Assembly: GCA_013398015.1 (NCBI GenBank)
Contig: VZRR01013467.1
Coordinates: 35,797-99,796, forward strand
Length of the DNA: 64,000 nt
Direction of reading: 5' to 3'
Origin: Oreocharis arfaki
Taxonomy: Eukaryota > Chordata > Aves > Passeriformes > Paramythiidae
Positions 20,913 through 31,799 of this stretch are shown here, piece by piece. The position numbers and the translations under genes were made by a program. A model generated the notes under the pieces. It made no database searches. It saw only the letters and a program-made list of their open reading frames with translations, and had not been told where the DNA came from. Every line of letters begins with the position of its first letter. Positions within the stretch are counted from its first letter, which is position 1.

Positions 20913-23900
20913 CTGTGGGAAGGGACACAGGGTGTCAGGGTGCTCTGGCCACGCCACGTGGGATTCCCAGGAGGGCTTGGTCCTACCTGCCAGCTCCCGC
21001 TGCTCCGGGCTCACTTTGCCTGCGGCCAGGATCATGGGGACGCTGCCGAAGTAGCCGTTGGTGATGCCCATGAGGAGGGAGAAGATGCAGGGCCAGGCGG
21101 GGTGGCCGAAGGTGGGCTGCCCATTGGGGTAGACGCACATGATGAAGAGGGGGATGAAGACCACGCGCAGGCAGGAGTAGACGAGGAGGTGGGTTCCTCT
21201 CCAGTCATAGGGCAGGGCAGCCAGGATCTGCAGCAAGAGGCAGAGACTCTGTTGGCGGGATGAGGAGGGTGGGGAGGGCCACACGGTGCCCAAAATGGGG
21301 CAACAAGGAGATGAGATGGGGGAAAGACCAACTGCAATGGGAACCTGACCTTGGCCGTGCTGATAGGCAGCAGCCTCACCCAGGTTAGACCCCCATGGGT
21401 GGAGATGACCCTTGGTGGAGCCAGGGGGCTGAGAAGGAGGACAGCAAAGGAGGACAGACCCCCACTGTGCTGGCTCTGGCCTCTCTCCTACCTTGCCGAC
21501 GAAGTCGGAGAGGTTGAAGATAGCCATGATGAGGATGGGAAGCCATTCCCCCAGCGTGCAGTTGTGGATCTCCGACTCCAGCCCGGGAAAGAGGCACAGC
21601 GTGATGAAGTAGGTCATGGCGATGGAGAGCATGTAGGCCCAGATGAGGCGGGACACGACGTAGCGGTAGAGCAGCATGTCTGGCAGGGACAGGCAGCACA
21701 GCTCAGCCAAAACTGCAGCCTCCCCCTTGCAGAGCCTTGTCTGACCCCCAGGGGTGCCTTCCAGAGATGAGTTTGCCTCATAGTTTTGGGCACATCATTA
21801 GGAAAGGGATCATAGAATCATAGAATTGTTGGGGATGGAAGGGACTTTAAAGCTCATCCAGTTCCCCCCCCTGCCATGGGCAGGGACCCCTTCCACTATC
21901 CCAGGCTGCTCCAAGCCCCGTCCAACCTGGCCTTGGACACTTCCAGAGATGGGGCAGCCACAGCTTCTCTGGGCAACCTGTGCCAGGATTTCATCACCCT
22001 CACAGGGAAGAATTTCTTGATAATAGCCCATCTAATCCTGTCCTCTGGCCAGTTTGAAGCCATTTCCCTTTGTCCTGCTATTCCATGCCCTTTTCAAAAG
22101 TCCCTCTCCAGCCTTGGGGATGATCCTCCCCCAAAACTCTGGGTCACCAATCATTTATCCCACCCTACAAAACGCAGCAAACCGGCTTGCCCCTGAGCCC
22201 ACCACTCACCTCGGAAGCTGGGCCAGCTCCTCTTGATCTTGGGCCGAGGGACGTCGAAGCGCATGTAGGTGCCACTCCCAGCCAGCTCAGCTTCGGGGCC
22301 GGGGCTGCCCCGGGGGGAGCTCAGTTGCCCCTGCTCCTGGTTTTCCTGGATGAGGGGAGAGGGGACAGCAGTGCTGAGGTGCAGTGGTGAAGAACCCCAG
22401 GAGGCAGCAGGGAAACCCTCCCTTGGCTTACAAATCGGACGTCCTCAGAGGTGACATCGTGGTGGACGCGGTAGCCGGTGCTGGGGTCGCCGGCCCCGCG
22501 GCTCTCGGGGAGGCCCTTGCGGGAACAGTCGGTGTAGTAGCGGACGAAGCGGGTGCGCTTCACCAGGAGGTGGAGGATGAAGCACGTCAGCTCCATGCCG
22601 ATGGAGATGAAGAAGAAGATGACGGTGTTCTCCTTCTCGTCTGACAGCAGCAGCTTGGTGAAGATGCGGCTGAGCGAGATGATGACCCCAGCGGTGCCTG
22701 GTGGTGTGGGAGAGCTGTCAGCGCTGGGCCCCACTGAATCCCAGCTCGGGGATCCCCATCATCCCCCGCCACGTGGATGTGATGCTGCCTGATATGGAGG
22801 AGTCACCAGCAGTGATTTAGGGGCAATGAAGCTCCTGGCAGACATCCCCACCCCCAGCCTGGCAGGGTAGTGCAGGGCTTTAGAAACCATTAAACACCCC
22901 AGTTTGCTGGGGAGCACCCTGGGGTGTCCCTGATCTGCTGGCAACCCAGCCGGGCTGTGCTGGGGCCAGTGGGGACCCAGGTGTGACTCACTGGAGCCCC
23001 AGGAGAAGGTGCAAGTCCATGTGGTGGGACGTGGACATGGCCAGTGGCTGTGGGTACTTACTCTCGCCCGTCATCACTCCCTGCGTGTAGCGCTTGGGCA
23101 GCAGCCCCGTGTAGCCGTAGAAGCTGGATTGCTGCACTTCAGGAGAGATGCACAGAGGGGAGAAGGGGGGATTATTGCTGCAGCCGAAACTCTGGGAAGG
23201 GGGAAGAAACCCCAGAGGGAACCCATGTGCTGTGCTAACTGGGAGCTTCTCCTTCCAGCAGCCTCCTTGCCCCAAAAGCAGGAGGGCCTTTTTTCCCTCC
23301 CTGGATGCTCCACTCTGTCTGTTCCCAACAAGAGTGGCCACCAGGTGTGAGGGCTTGGGATGCCACACGGTGGCCCGGATCAGTGGTGTCGGTGACCAGT
23401 GCATGGTTTGGTGCTGGTGCCCCTGGCCAGTCCCACAATGCCCGGACAGAGGCGAAGGGGATGGAGCAGGGACGTGAGGGTTATAGGGATCAGAGCAGGA
23501 GGTTGTCCCAGGAGACCAGAGCTTGGGGATGGGGCTGTTTCCCACCCCTACCTGCCATGTCCCAGCCCCAGCTGCTCTCCCACATACCTGTGCAGCCAAA
23601 GGCCACCACCCCGACAGCCACCAGGTTGATGGCGTAGGCTTGTCTGCGGCTGAACAGCTCCAGCCACACGTCGCAGATGCTGACGAAGAGCAGGGGCCCC
23701 AGGGCGAAGAGGTAGCCTGTGGGGAGGAGACAGAGGTGGTGGCAGGGGGGAACAGCAAGGGGACAGCACTGCCTGGGGGTGCAGGGACCACACTCACCCA
23801 CAGAGATCCGGGTGTGCAAGCTCAGCAGCTCGACCAGCGCGTTGTTGAGGATGACGGCCACCAAGGCCACCAGGATGTAGGTGAGGCTCATGTCAAAGAC

Positions 23901-24966
23901 GATGGAGGTCCCTGCAGAGAGGCAGGTGATGGGGGGACAGGAGTTCAGCTCCCTTGGGAGGGGGAATGAACTATCTCCAGGTTTGGGGTGTCAGGGAAGT
24001 GCTGGAGGTGCTCCAGACCTACCTGGGTATTTATGGTGCAAGTAATCCACATCGGTGATGAAGCTGTTGTAGGGCAGGAGAAATCCCACCCCAGCCAGAA
24101 GCATAGCAAAATAAATCCCATGGTATCGATCCTGGGGCTCGGGGTCCTCAGAAACTGCACCAAAAGGTGAAAGAGAAAAAGATGTGACAGTGACACTGCT
24201 GCACCCCTGGGACCTACGTCAGACCCCAGCCTTGAGGGGATGAAATAGCCCAGCACCCTGCAGGTGTACAAATAAACAGCCCCAGCTCTAAGAAGCGCCA
24301 TCTCTAAATAAAGACACCTCAGTGGGAGACCCAGGAGGCAGGAAAACACTTGGGCTTTGTGGGGCTAATGAATTTTAATTGCAGCTAAACAAGCTGAGAG
24401 CCAGGCAGTGCAGGTAGCAGCACAAGTCAAGGTGCAGGAGGAGTGGAGCCGGGTGTGGAGGTGGACAGGGCTGCCTCAGGATGTGGAGCAGGGCTGGGGT
24501 GAATCCCAGGAGCGTCCCAGAGTCCTGCATGGAGGAAGAGGAAGCTGCAGGCTGGGGGTGAGCCTGGCAGGAGAACCAGGGCACCAATCCTCAACTCTTT
24601 GCCAGCCTGCAGAGACCACTGTCACGGGATGTGCTGGTGGCTCACATGGGTACAAAAATGGATGAAAAAAGGTAGCGGGCAATTTTGTGGCGTTTCAGGC
24701 TATTTGTGGCTATTAAACCCATCCCAGGAAGCTCCTAAGTGGGTGGGAAACCAACAGGGAACCCGGCTCCCAGCTGTGGGTCAGGTCAGGCCGTGCCTGC
24801 CCTCACCTGGCTCCATGAAGGTGAGGACACCCTTGGCCTGGCTGCCCCGCTGCAGCTCGTCCTCCTCCAGCTGGTAGCTGTCGAAGCTGAAGCTCATCAC
24901 CACGTTCCCCTCCGGCGTCCCCGCCGGGCTCAGCTCCTTGAAGCGCTCAGCTCCCACTGAGCCCAT
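20770..24966 (-). CDS. SLC29A4: SLC29A4: equilibrative nucleoside transporter 4 / plasma membrane monoamine transporter (PMAT)
   Basis: Complete coding sequence on the minus strand: 24966-24807, 24154-24023, 23911-23798, 23716-23588, 23136-23062, 22697-22432, 22345-22210, 21679-21492, 21227-20987, 20912-20770. All junctions are GT-AG with matching phases; 1584 bases, 527 residues (human 530). ENT4/PMAT is a low-affinity, high-capacity plasma-membrane carrier for serotonin, dopamine and other organic cations, and transports adenosine at acidic pH. The ENT fold of 11 membrane segments is visible, with a hydrophilic loop at about 240-340. Residues equivalent to human Ile89, Asp154 and Glu206 are present (Ile86, Asp151, Glu203 here), supporting cation transport. 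The start Met is followed by GSVG as in mammals. It is convergent with TNRC18. Confidence 0.98.
20987..21227 (-). CDS. SLC29A4: SLC29A4 exon, TM9-TM10
   Basis: Encodes ILAALPYDWRGTHLLVYSCL, RVVFIPLFIMCVYPNGQPTF and CIFSLLMGITNGYFGSVPMI; ends AAGKVSPEQRELAG. Acceptor CTGCAG, donor GCAG|GTAGGA. Confidence 0.97.
21492..21679 (-). CDS. SLC29A4: SLC29A4 exon, TM7-TM8
   Basis: Encodes LLYRYVVSRLIWAYMLSIAM, TYFITLCLFPGLESEIHNCT and LGEWLPILIMAIFNLSDFVG, diagnostic of the ENT C-terminal half. Acceptor GCCAG, donor AAG|GTAGGA. Confidence 0.97.
21809..22150 (-). mobile_element. CR1 LINE 3' fragment in an SLC29A4 intron
   Basis: Begins with the inverted CR1 end (ATCATAGAATCATAGAATTG) and continues with the reverse complement of the avian CR1 3' region: GGGACTTTAAAGCTCATCCA, CCATGGGCAGGGA and GGGCAGCCACAGCTTCTCTG. 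A 5'-truncated insertion read on the minus strand, lying between exons at 22210 and 21679. It looks little decayed. Confidence 0.9.
22210..22345 (-). CDS. SLC29A4: SLC29A4 exon, central hydrophilic loop
   Basis: Encodes a variable Gly/Pro/Ser-rich loop and then the conserved TYMRFDVPRPKIKRSWPSFR. Acceptor ATCCAG, donor CGAG|GTGAGT; phase 0 in, 1 out. Confidence 0.95.
22432..22697 (-). CDS. SLC29A4: SLC29A4 exon, TM5-TM6 and start of central loop
   Basis: Encodes TAGVIISLSRIFTKLLLSDE, a membrane segment (VIFFFISIGMELTCFILHLL) and the basic start of the intracellular loop ending in GYRVHHDVTSEDVRF. Acceptor ACCAG, donor TTT|GTAAGC. Confidence 0.96.
23062..23136 (-). CDS. SLC29A4: SLC29A4 exon, TM5 start with selectivity Glu
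   Basis: Encodes QQSSFYGYTGLLPKRYTQGV then MTGE. The final Glu corresponds to human Glu206, described as a determinant of cation selectivity in PMAT versus the nucleoside ENTs. Acceptor CTGAAG is atypical in lacking CAG but its phase and the protein are right; donor GAGA|GTAAGT. Confidence 0.95.
23588..23716 (-). CDS. SLC29A4: SLC29A4 exon, TM3-TM4
   Basis: Encodes YLFALGPLLFVSICDVWLEL and FSRRQAYAINLVAVGVVAFG. The Asp in SICDVW corresponds to human Asp154, reported as important for cation handling. Acceptor CCACAG, donor ACAG|GTATGT. Confidence 0.97.
23798..23911 (-). CDS. SLC29A4: SLC29A4 exon, TM2
   Basis: Encodes TSIVFDMSLTYILVALVAVI and LNNALVELLSLHTRISVG. Acceptor CTGCAG, donor GTGG|GTGAGT; phase 1 in and out. 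Confidence 0.97.
24023..24154 (-). CDS. SLC29A4: SLC29A4 exon, TM1
   Basis: Encodes DRYHGIYFAMLLAGVGFLLP followed by YNSFITDVDYLHHKYPG, the first membrane segment. The conserved YNSFI contains the Ile equivalent to human Ile89. Phase 1 in and out; donor CAG|GTAGGT. Confidence 0.97.
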
Positions 24967-24976
24967 CCTGGCTGAC
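24807..24976 (-). CDS. SLC29A4: SLC29A4 first coding exon
   Basis: Minus-strand acceptor CTCTCAG precedes 24976; ten bases of 5'UTR then ATG at 24966-24964; donor CAG|GTGAGG after 24807. Encodes the cytosolic N-terminus (MGSVGAERFKELSPAGTPEG and VVMSFSFDSYQLEE). An upstream non-coding exon is implied by the acceptor. Confidence 0.95.
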
Positions 24977-27019
24977 CTGAGAGGGAGGGAGAGCAGTGAC
25001 ACCCCCGGGGTGCACAGGTGGCTCCTGTGCCCCCCTGGGTGATGCCAGAGTTTTGCAAGGGACAATGGCATGTGGGTGGCCCTGAGCCTTCGCCACCTCG
25101 CTGTATGACAGCAGTTCTGATGTTTTTTCCACCTGGAAAGATGATTTCACTGGGCCAAATGGGATCCGCCGACCTTCTGAGCAGAAGTTTGGCTTTGGAG
25201 TGGTGAGCAGTGCTTGTGGGGGACCCACAGGAGCCAGCCCCGAGGCACAGCCTGGCTCAGCAACCTCAATGGGATGCTACCAAAGAAAAACATCACTGTG
25301 ATTTCCAAAAGCAATTAGAGAAATTAATGGACGAAAACCACTCATGGAAGGCGGCTCCGGGGAAGATCCTGGCTGCCTCGGGAAGCCCTGGCTCCCTGCA
25401 GGCAGCACACTTGCTCTGCTTTATGCCCTTTTCCAGCATCTCTGGTGCCTGGGGCTGGGGCAGAGCCACTGGCCTGGGCAGACACATCCCTGCAGTTTTC
25501 AGGGAGGGGATGGGATGTGACCCTGCTTTGTTCAGACCTGCTTCTCTGGGGGATCACAGCCCAGCACGGAGCTGCTCAAAGAGCTGCCAGAGACACCCCA
25601 GAATCACACCTGAGAGGGTCTGCACTGAATGCATCCCAAAATTAGCTCTTCAAACACCCATTATCCTCCAGGGACCCCACCAGAGCCACCTAAAATATGT
25701 TTCTTCCCTGTGGTTCAACCCCAGGGGGCTGCCCTGAATTTCTTGTGCCAGTTGCTCAATGCCAGCCTGTCCCCAGGCCACCTCCTGCAGATCTCTCTGG
25801 CATCCAGGGGTGGTGGTGGTGAAAAAATCTCCAAGGCAGTAGATTGAGTCAGGCAAGGGAGGAAAAATCAATGACAGTGATTTCTTTGGTCTCCCTGGCA
25901 GACATGGCGTTTGCAGGAGCAGAGAGGTTTTCCAGCTGCCAGGATGTGCTGGATGCTGGAGGGCCCTGAGGTGGGGGGCAAATGTGGTGCCCACAGACCC
26001 TGTGAGTGAGTTCCTGGAGCCTAAAATGCTTCTCTTGCTGCAGGGATGGGTGCATAGGGCAGCACTGCCCCGGCCCAGACGCTGTGCTAAGGTCACAGCC
26101 CTGCTGGGGGGCTGGGATGGGGTCCCCCTCCCGCATCATGCTGGGGGTTCACCCCAAAACTCCCCATCCCAGAGCCCTGCGAGCAGAACAACCCAGCAGG
26201 GCACGTTATGTTGGGGACACCGCTCCATCCTGCTGCTCCCAGAGGAGCTGTCTGCAAACCCCTTCACCCACACCCTCCTGTGCCTGCTGCCACCCCAGGC
26301 AATAAAACCCAGCGGGAAGCGTCTCCCGGGCTGGCGGAAAGCCTGTTGCAGGGTTTTTCCACAGCAGGAGAACGCATCGGCTGGAAAAGCCTCGTACGTA
26401 CTGTGTGTGGCCCAAACTTCCCGGGGCCAGGAGCAGAGCGGGATGCGGGATGCGCTGCACAGCCGCGGCGCTGGACCAGCCTCCGGCACTCTCCGCCTCG
26501 CTCCCCCGAGCATCCCTGCGCCGCCGTAAATTGGATTTTCTCCTCCCGCTGGATTTACATCCGTCTGCCCCTAAGGATTTACACCCTGGCACCCCTGTGG
26601 CCCCAGTGGGGGAGCGGGGACGTTTCTCCATCGTGGGCAGGGGTGGCAGGTCTCACCCGAGAGGAGCCCTTGCCCCGCAGTCCCCCGGCTCTGCGTGACC
26701 CCCGGGCACCGCAGCCGCCCTGGTAGGGCACAAAAGCGGTTTTTGCTCTGGCAAAAGGGTCCCCCGACATCTTGCCTGGGGCGAAGTTGCCGTAAACGGG
26801 GAGAATTCAGCAACCCACGTCCCTGCTCGGAAGGAGAAGCTCCTGGCCGGGGGGAGCGCGGGGAGCGCGGCCCCGGCCGCGCCCGGAGGATGCTCGGGGG
26901 GGCCCGGGGAGATGCTCAGTGGGGCCAGGGCTGGCAGAGGCTCGGCGCGGCGGCTTCCCCTCCTCTCCCCCGCTCCCCCGCGGTCCCGGCCGAGCCCAAC
27001 AGGTAGCGGCGGTTCTTAC
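24977..27019 (-). other. SLC29A4 intron 1 (5'UTR intron)
   Basis: Two-kilobase interval between the first coding exon and the proposed non-coding exon. GC-rich towards the promoter side; no further exon or repeat is supported. Confidence 0.6.
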
Positions 27020-27073
27020 CTCGCTCCGCCGCGGCGGCTCTGCGGCACCGGCGCTGGCCCGCCCCGCTCAGCC
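26790..27073. promoter_or_regulatory. CpG-rich island at the SLC29A4 5' end
   Basis: High GC and frequent CG dinucleotides (GGGGAGCGCGGGGAGCGCGG around 26850-26870) next to the candidate first exon. Typical of a vertebrate CpG-island promoter; the island presumably continues into the gap. Confidence 0.55.
27020..27073 (-). other. SLC29A4: Probable non-coding first exon of SLC29A4 in a CpG-rich promoter
   Basis: On the minus strand GAGCGAG|GTAAGAAC gives a near-perfect donor at 27019-27012, in CpG-dense sequence, 2 kb upstream of an exon that begins with an acceptor and ten bases of leader. The exon's 5' part runs into the assembly gap. No coding sequence is expected. Confidence 0.6.
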
Positions 27074-27097
27074 NNNNNNNNNNNNNNNNNNNNNNNN
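27074..27097. other. Assembly gap (24 N)
   Basis: Run of 24 N inside the GC-rich promoter region. True missing length is unknown. Confidence 1.
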
Positions 27098-27121
27098 CGA
27101 TGCACGCCCATACCCCTGTCC

Positions 27122-27173
27122 ATAGGCACCGCCTATAGGTACCGCCCAGAGGTACCGGCTAGAGGTGCTTTAG
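27122..27173. repeat. Four tandem 13-bp units beside the gap
   Basis: Units ATAGGCACCGCCT, ATAGGTACCGCCC, AGAGGTACCGGCT and AGAGGTGCTTTAG follow one another without spacing, with increasing divergence. The array may extend into the nearby gap. Confidence 0.8.
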
Positions 27174-27321
27174 AGAGATGGCGGAGGTCCGCAGCTAATG
27201 GCAAAGAGAGATTAATTAGGAAGAAAGCCCCGGTAATTTCATTCAGGGCATGAGCTTTTCAGGGACAGGGCCATTCCTGCCACGTGAAGGGTTTTGTCCT
27301 AAGAGGGGCTGATGGGGACAG

Positions 27322-27450
27322 GATGGATGGGTGGACAGACGGATGGATGCATAGACAGAAGAATGGATGGGTGGATGGATGGATGGACGGATGGATAGAA
27401 ACAAGAATGGATGGATAGATGGAGGGATGGAGGGATGGATGGATTGCAGC
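27322..27450. repeat. (GGAT)n microsatellite
   Basis: About 130 bases of imperfect GGAT/GGGT/GACA/TAGA tetranucleotides. Its frames give spurious Met-Asp-Gly or Ile-His-Pro-Ser repeat peptides that are not genes. Confidence 0.9.
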
Positions 27451-30400
27451 TCTGGCTGTCAGAACACAGCAATCCCCCAGCTTTTTGAGGAAACAACCAA
27501 GAGGGTCTCTGCTCCCCTGCATAACCAGGGAGTGGAAGCAGAGGAGGAAGGGGACCAGCAGCACGGGGCAATGTGGATATCTCTGTCCCTAAGGCGGGTG
27601 ATCCAGGCAGGGACCCCGTGGGTGTCCCTACCCCTCCTGGGCTGGGTGAGCTGGCCCAGGCTGCAGGCTCCACCCCGGGGATCTGATACTATGGGGTTTT
27701 CTCCAGGAGCAGCAAGACACAGAGGGGGGACTCAGCAGGTGCCCCCTCCCACCAAACGGGGTGAGAGCCCCGGGGGATCAGCCCTCGCTGGGCTCTCCTG
27801 CCTGGAGCGTGTGACGGTGGAGGCAGCGGGAGGGAGGAGAGGAGCCATCCTTGCTCCCAGGCCGCGGCTGCACCGCGCCGGGCTGTGCATCACAATCTCC
27901 TCGCAGTCAATAACTGCTGCGCTGTGTAAATCAGCGCGGGGCCGGGGGATGCGCTGCCGCTGCCGCTGCCGGAGGAAATTAGAGACGCAGCCGCCTCAGC
28001 CGCCCCTCTGCCGGCAGCAGGGCTGGGAAAAGGGTCTCCTGCAAATCCATCACAGGGAAGAAAACTGGCCAGGTGGAAATTTCCATCTTTTCTCCTTGGC
28101 TGAAATAGCCAGAGTTTGGCTCAAAGCGAACCCGACTGCTGTGCCAAGCACGGCCTGGGGCTGGGGCTCAGCCTTCCCTGCTCCCCTCTGGGCTGAGCAC
28201 CTGCACAGCTCAGCCCTCTGGGGCAAAGGGGGAATTTTTAGGCTGTTTGCTTCGGCAGGTTTGTTGAGCTCTAATTTCGTAGTGTCATTGTAAAATCTCG
28301 AAGCACCTCACTCCCCTTGGGGTACAACCCCTTGCTCTACACCAGTCTCCATCACTCTCTTCCAGGACCCTCAGAAATGTAAAGAAAAAAAGGGGGGGGA
28401 GTGTGATGGGGGTTCCTTGGCCGCCTCTGCCACTGGTTGGCACCCAGACAGTGAGAGTGCTCCATGAAAAGAGCAGGATGAGCTGCAGCATATGTGCACC
28501 CGCCTTTTCCCGGCGCTCGCCAGGCAGCATTACTCACCACGGGGATTCCCCCCAGGAGCCGGCTCTCCCCCTTCCAAAGCCCCAGGAATAGAACCAGGGG
28601 TGGTCCTTTAAAGACAACCAAGCTGAGGGGAGCATCTCAGCTCCCAAATGGATGTGGTGCTCTCCGAGCCGCGGGGAGAGGCTGCAACCGAACACCTGGA
28701 GGCAAAGATCAAGCCCCTGAGTTTTGGCACCCTCTCTAAAATCACACAATCAAGAGATCCCCATTTCAGGGCACAAGGGGGGTCTCTTTCAACTACTCCT
28801 GCTATGGGTGTGACAGAGCCATGCTGGGATACCCAAGGAAGCTGCTACAGCTTGGAGAGCTACAGGGAACACAGCGAGATGAATCCATCAGGGTGAACTT
28901 CTCTGGTTGCTTTCTCTCTGCTTTCTTGATTCACAAGGGCAGTGTTAGACACAAACAACACTGTCCCCCCCCTCCCAAAATGCCCAAGGTGCCCCCTGAG
29001 CATGGGCAGGCTGAGCTGCCTCTGCCTCACAAGGGTATAGGGGTCCCATGGGCTGGGCTCTCCTGGTGTTTTGCTGGGCTCTTCAATTTTTTAAGCTGGC
29101 CCTGAATAATTCAGCTTCCACATAGTTGGCTCAAGGTTGGTGAGCTCAGATGCTCCTTGGGTTTCTGCTTGACCCACTTTAACAGCCAGGAAAACCAGCC
29201 AGGCGTGGTGCTCCTGGTCCCAGGCATCCTGGTCCCCGTGGCATGAGGGACATCCCTCACACACAGCCCCAGCCTGGAGCCTTGCTCCTGCACCCCACAT
29301 CCAACAGCCTCATCCCTCGCCCACACTGCAGATTTTTAGAGGCATTTCTTCCTTCTCCTGCCTCTCCCATGGCTTCCAGCACGAGTGGGTGCATCCCAAC
29401 AGCATTTGCAGGATTACCAGGAGGGATTTGCTTGGCTCCATGAACCAGCCAACACCCTGTGGCCACCTTGCCACAGCTCCTTGCTATGCAGAGCCTCACC
29501 TCACTTCCCAGGAGCCTGGATGAACATTGACTGATCCTGCTGGCAGAATAAGAAGCTGCTGATTCATTTGGCTCTGAGATGCTGGATTAGGACGATCTCC
29601 AGAAATGTCCTGTGTTGTTGTTTTTTCCTTGCCCTTCCAGCCGAGTCAGGTTTTATTAATCATTGCTGCTGCAGAGGGGAGAGGAAGGAGAGACCTTTCA
29701 GTTGTCTGCACACCAAAAACCTCGAGCCAAGGCTTTAAACTCTTGGGGACCATGGGAAGGGGCTGGCCCTATTGTCCCCATCCCCGTGGGCACAGCCACG
29801 AGCCATCCCTTGGCTAAGGAACTCCTTAACCAAGCCCTGCTCACCCTGCCAGGCTGCCCTGGTTACTCCATGCCCAGTGGGTGTCCCCTCTGCACCGGCC
29901 GGGGTGGGTGACGCTGAGGGGGGGCAGGCAAAGGGATGAAACATCTGCATCCCCCCCTTCCCACACCCCCTGGCTCAGTGCTCCGGGGAGCGCTGTGCAT
30001 CCATCTTTTCCGCTTCACGGGAAGAGGAGGCCGTTCTCAAGCCTGCAATCCCCTGTTGGAAAAGCTCCTTTAAATAGCATTGCATCCTTTGCATCCTTCC
30101 CCGGGGTCTGCTCCCAGCGCCGGCCGAGCGTGTCGTGCCAGCACCAGGAGCATCCTCGGCAGCAGTGGCTTTGCACGGAGACGGTGGGGATTAATCAGGG
30201 ATGGTGCCTCTTGGCTGGAGTCACACTTGGGGGATTACTGGGGCCTGCAAGGAGCGAGGAGTAGCCAGAGAATTTGTTCAATGCAAGCGGAGGGGTTTGT
30301 CACAATCCGATTGCAGGCGAACAGAAATCCCCAGTGCTGGCAGGAGCTCAGCACTGGAGGCCGCAGGGATTAACTGGTTTTCCCCCAAGCTTTGCAGCAA

Positions 30401-31799
30401 GGCTGGGGTGGGAGGAGATGCTCTAAGCCCAAAGCTCTGGGTTTAAAACCTCCAGGGAGATGCAGGGGCTGAGCTGAGCATCAGCTTTGGGGCACCCAAG
30501 CCTCGTCCCAAGGCCAAGAACCAAATTCTTTCACGTGGATGCCCCAATTCTCCTGCAAGGCGTTACTCTGCATCCCTGCTGCCCTCAAACCAGCCTGGGA
30601 GAGCTGGAGAAACCCTGGGAGGATACCCATGGCCTTTGCATTCCCCTCGCTCTTCTTTGTTGGAACAGATTTGCATCCATCACTAATTAATCCAAGATGA
30701 GCTCCTAATTCAGCTCCTTGATTGCAACTTTGCATAATTGCTGCACGCACAGGCAGAGTGGCAGGACGGGATAAAAAAGGGAGACAATCAGTGGTGGGCG
30801 GAGAGGAAACAACGCCGGGAAGGGCCGGTTCAGCTCGCTCCCACTCACCGGGCTATTTACAGACACAGGTTGAGAGAGATTTCTCTCTGGAAGGAGAAAA
30901 TGGTGACAGTTACCCTTGGAGGGGGTGTTTTCCCCCCGTGCTGTGCTCACAAAGGGCCTCACCAGCAGCCACAAAACCCTCAGGCAGCAGGAAAACCAGG
31001 AATTACAGGCCAACCTTTTTTGCCATTCCGGTCATCGCTGCTGCCCTCCTCCCCAAGCTCCTCTGTCCCCAGTGTCCCAGCACTGTCTGTTGGTTTCAGA
31101 GCGAACATTCCACTGAGGCGAGCAGGGCAAATGCGTCCCCCTGAGCCAGGTTCCAGGCTTCTGCCCCCGGTCACCGCGTACATCACACACCCCGTGCCTG
31201 TGAAGGCTGTTAATCCCCCAAAACAAGGCCCAGAGGCCACCCCAGGGAAAGCAAACCCACAGCACGAGGGAGGTCGGGCAGCGCGGTGAGGGTGAGCTGA
31301 CCTCAGCCCTCGGTGGCACAGAAAGTGGGAAAACCCCTGCTTTTCCTGCCAGTGATGCCCAAGCCGTTCCCAGCGGGCAGCTGGGCACCCAGGGCTGATG
31401 CACCTCAGGCACCCGCTGCCACACAGGATCGTGCACACCGACTGTGTGCGCACAAATCAACGCTGGTACTGGCTCAGGGGTTATTTTGCCACCTTCCTCT
31501 TCCCTCTCCTCTCACCTCCCACCCAGAGCCATCCCCCCCATCCCCAGGGAACACCTCCACGCACCCCGAAAGCTGAGCGACAGGGCAGCAAACAGCGGCG
31601 GACAGGTCAGCCTCGCGCTCCCTATTCACGGCCCGCCCTGCAAAAGAAAAGCTGCTTTTAGCTCCAGCCTTTTCTCCGGAAAAATGCGGCTCCCAGCGCA
31701 GGGGCCCCTTTGCTGGCCCCACGGTGGGGGTTGGAAGGGGGTTTGGGCAGCCAGGCTGGCCCCATCACCCCTCTTAATCAGCCGGGGCATGCATGAAGC
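27451..31799. other. Intergenic, GC-rich, between SLC29A4 and WIPI2
   Basis: No gene supported. Contains scattered short AT-rich blocks, the clearest at about 30640-30765 with octamer-like and TAATTA-type motifs. No recognisable transposon. Confidence 0.6.
30640..30765. promoter_or_regulatory. Candidate enhancer block with octamer and homeodomain motifs
   Basis: Contains ATTTGCAT (30669-30676), TAATTAATCC (30684-30693) and TTTGCATAAT (30729-30738) within 70 bases, in an otherwise GC-rich interval. Function is inferred from motif density only. Confidence 0.35.

Noticed and set aside
27367..28293. 308-codon plus-strand frame starting in Met-Asp-Gly repeats
   Set aside because: Starts inside the GGAT microsatellite and has no family resemblance.
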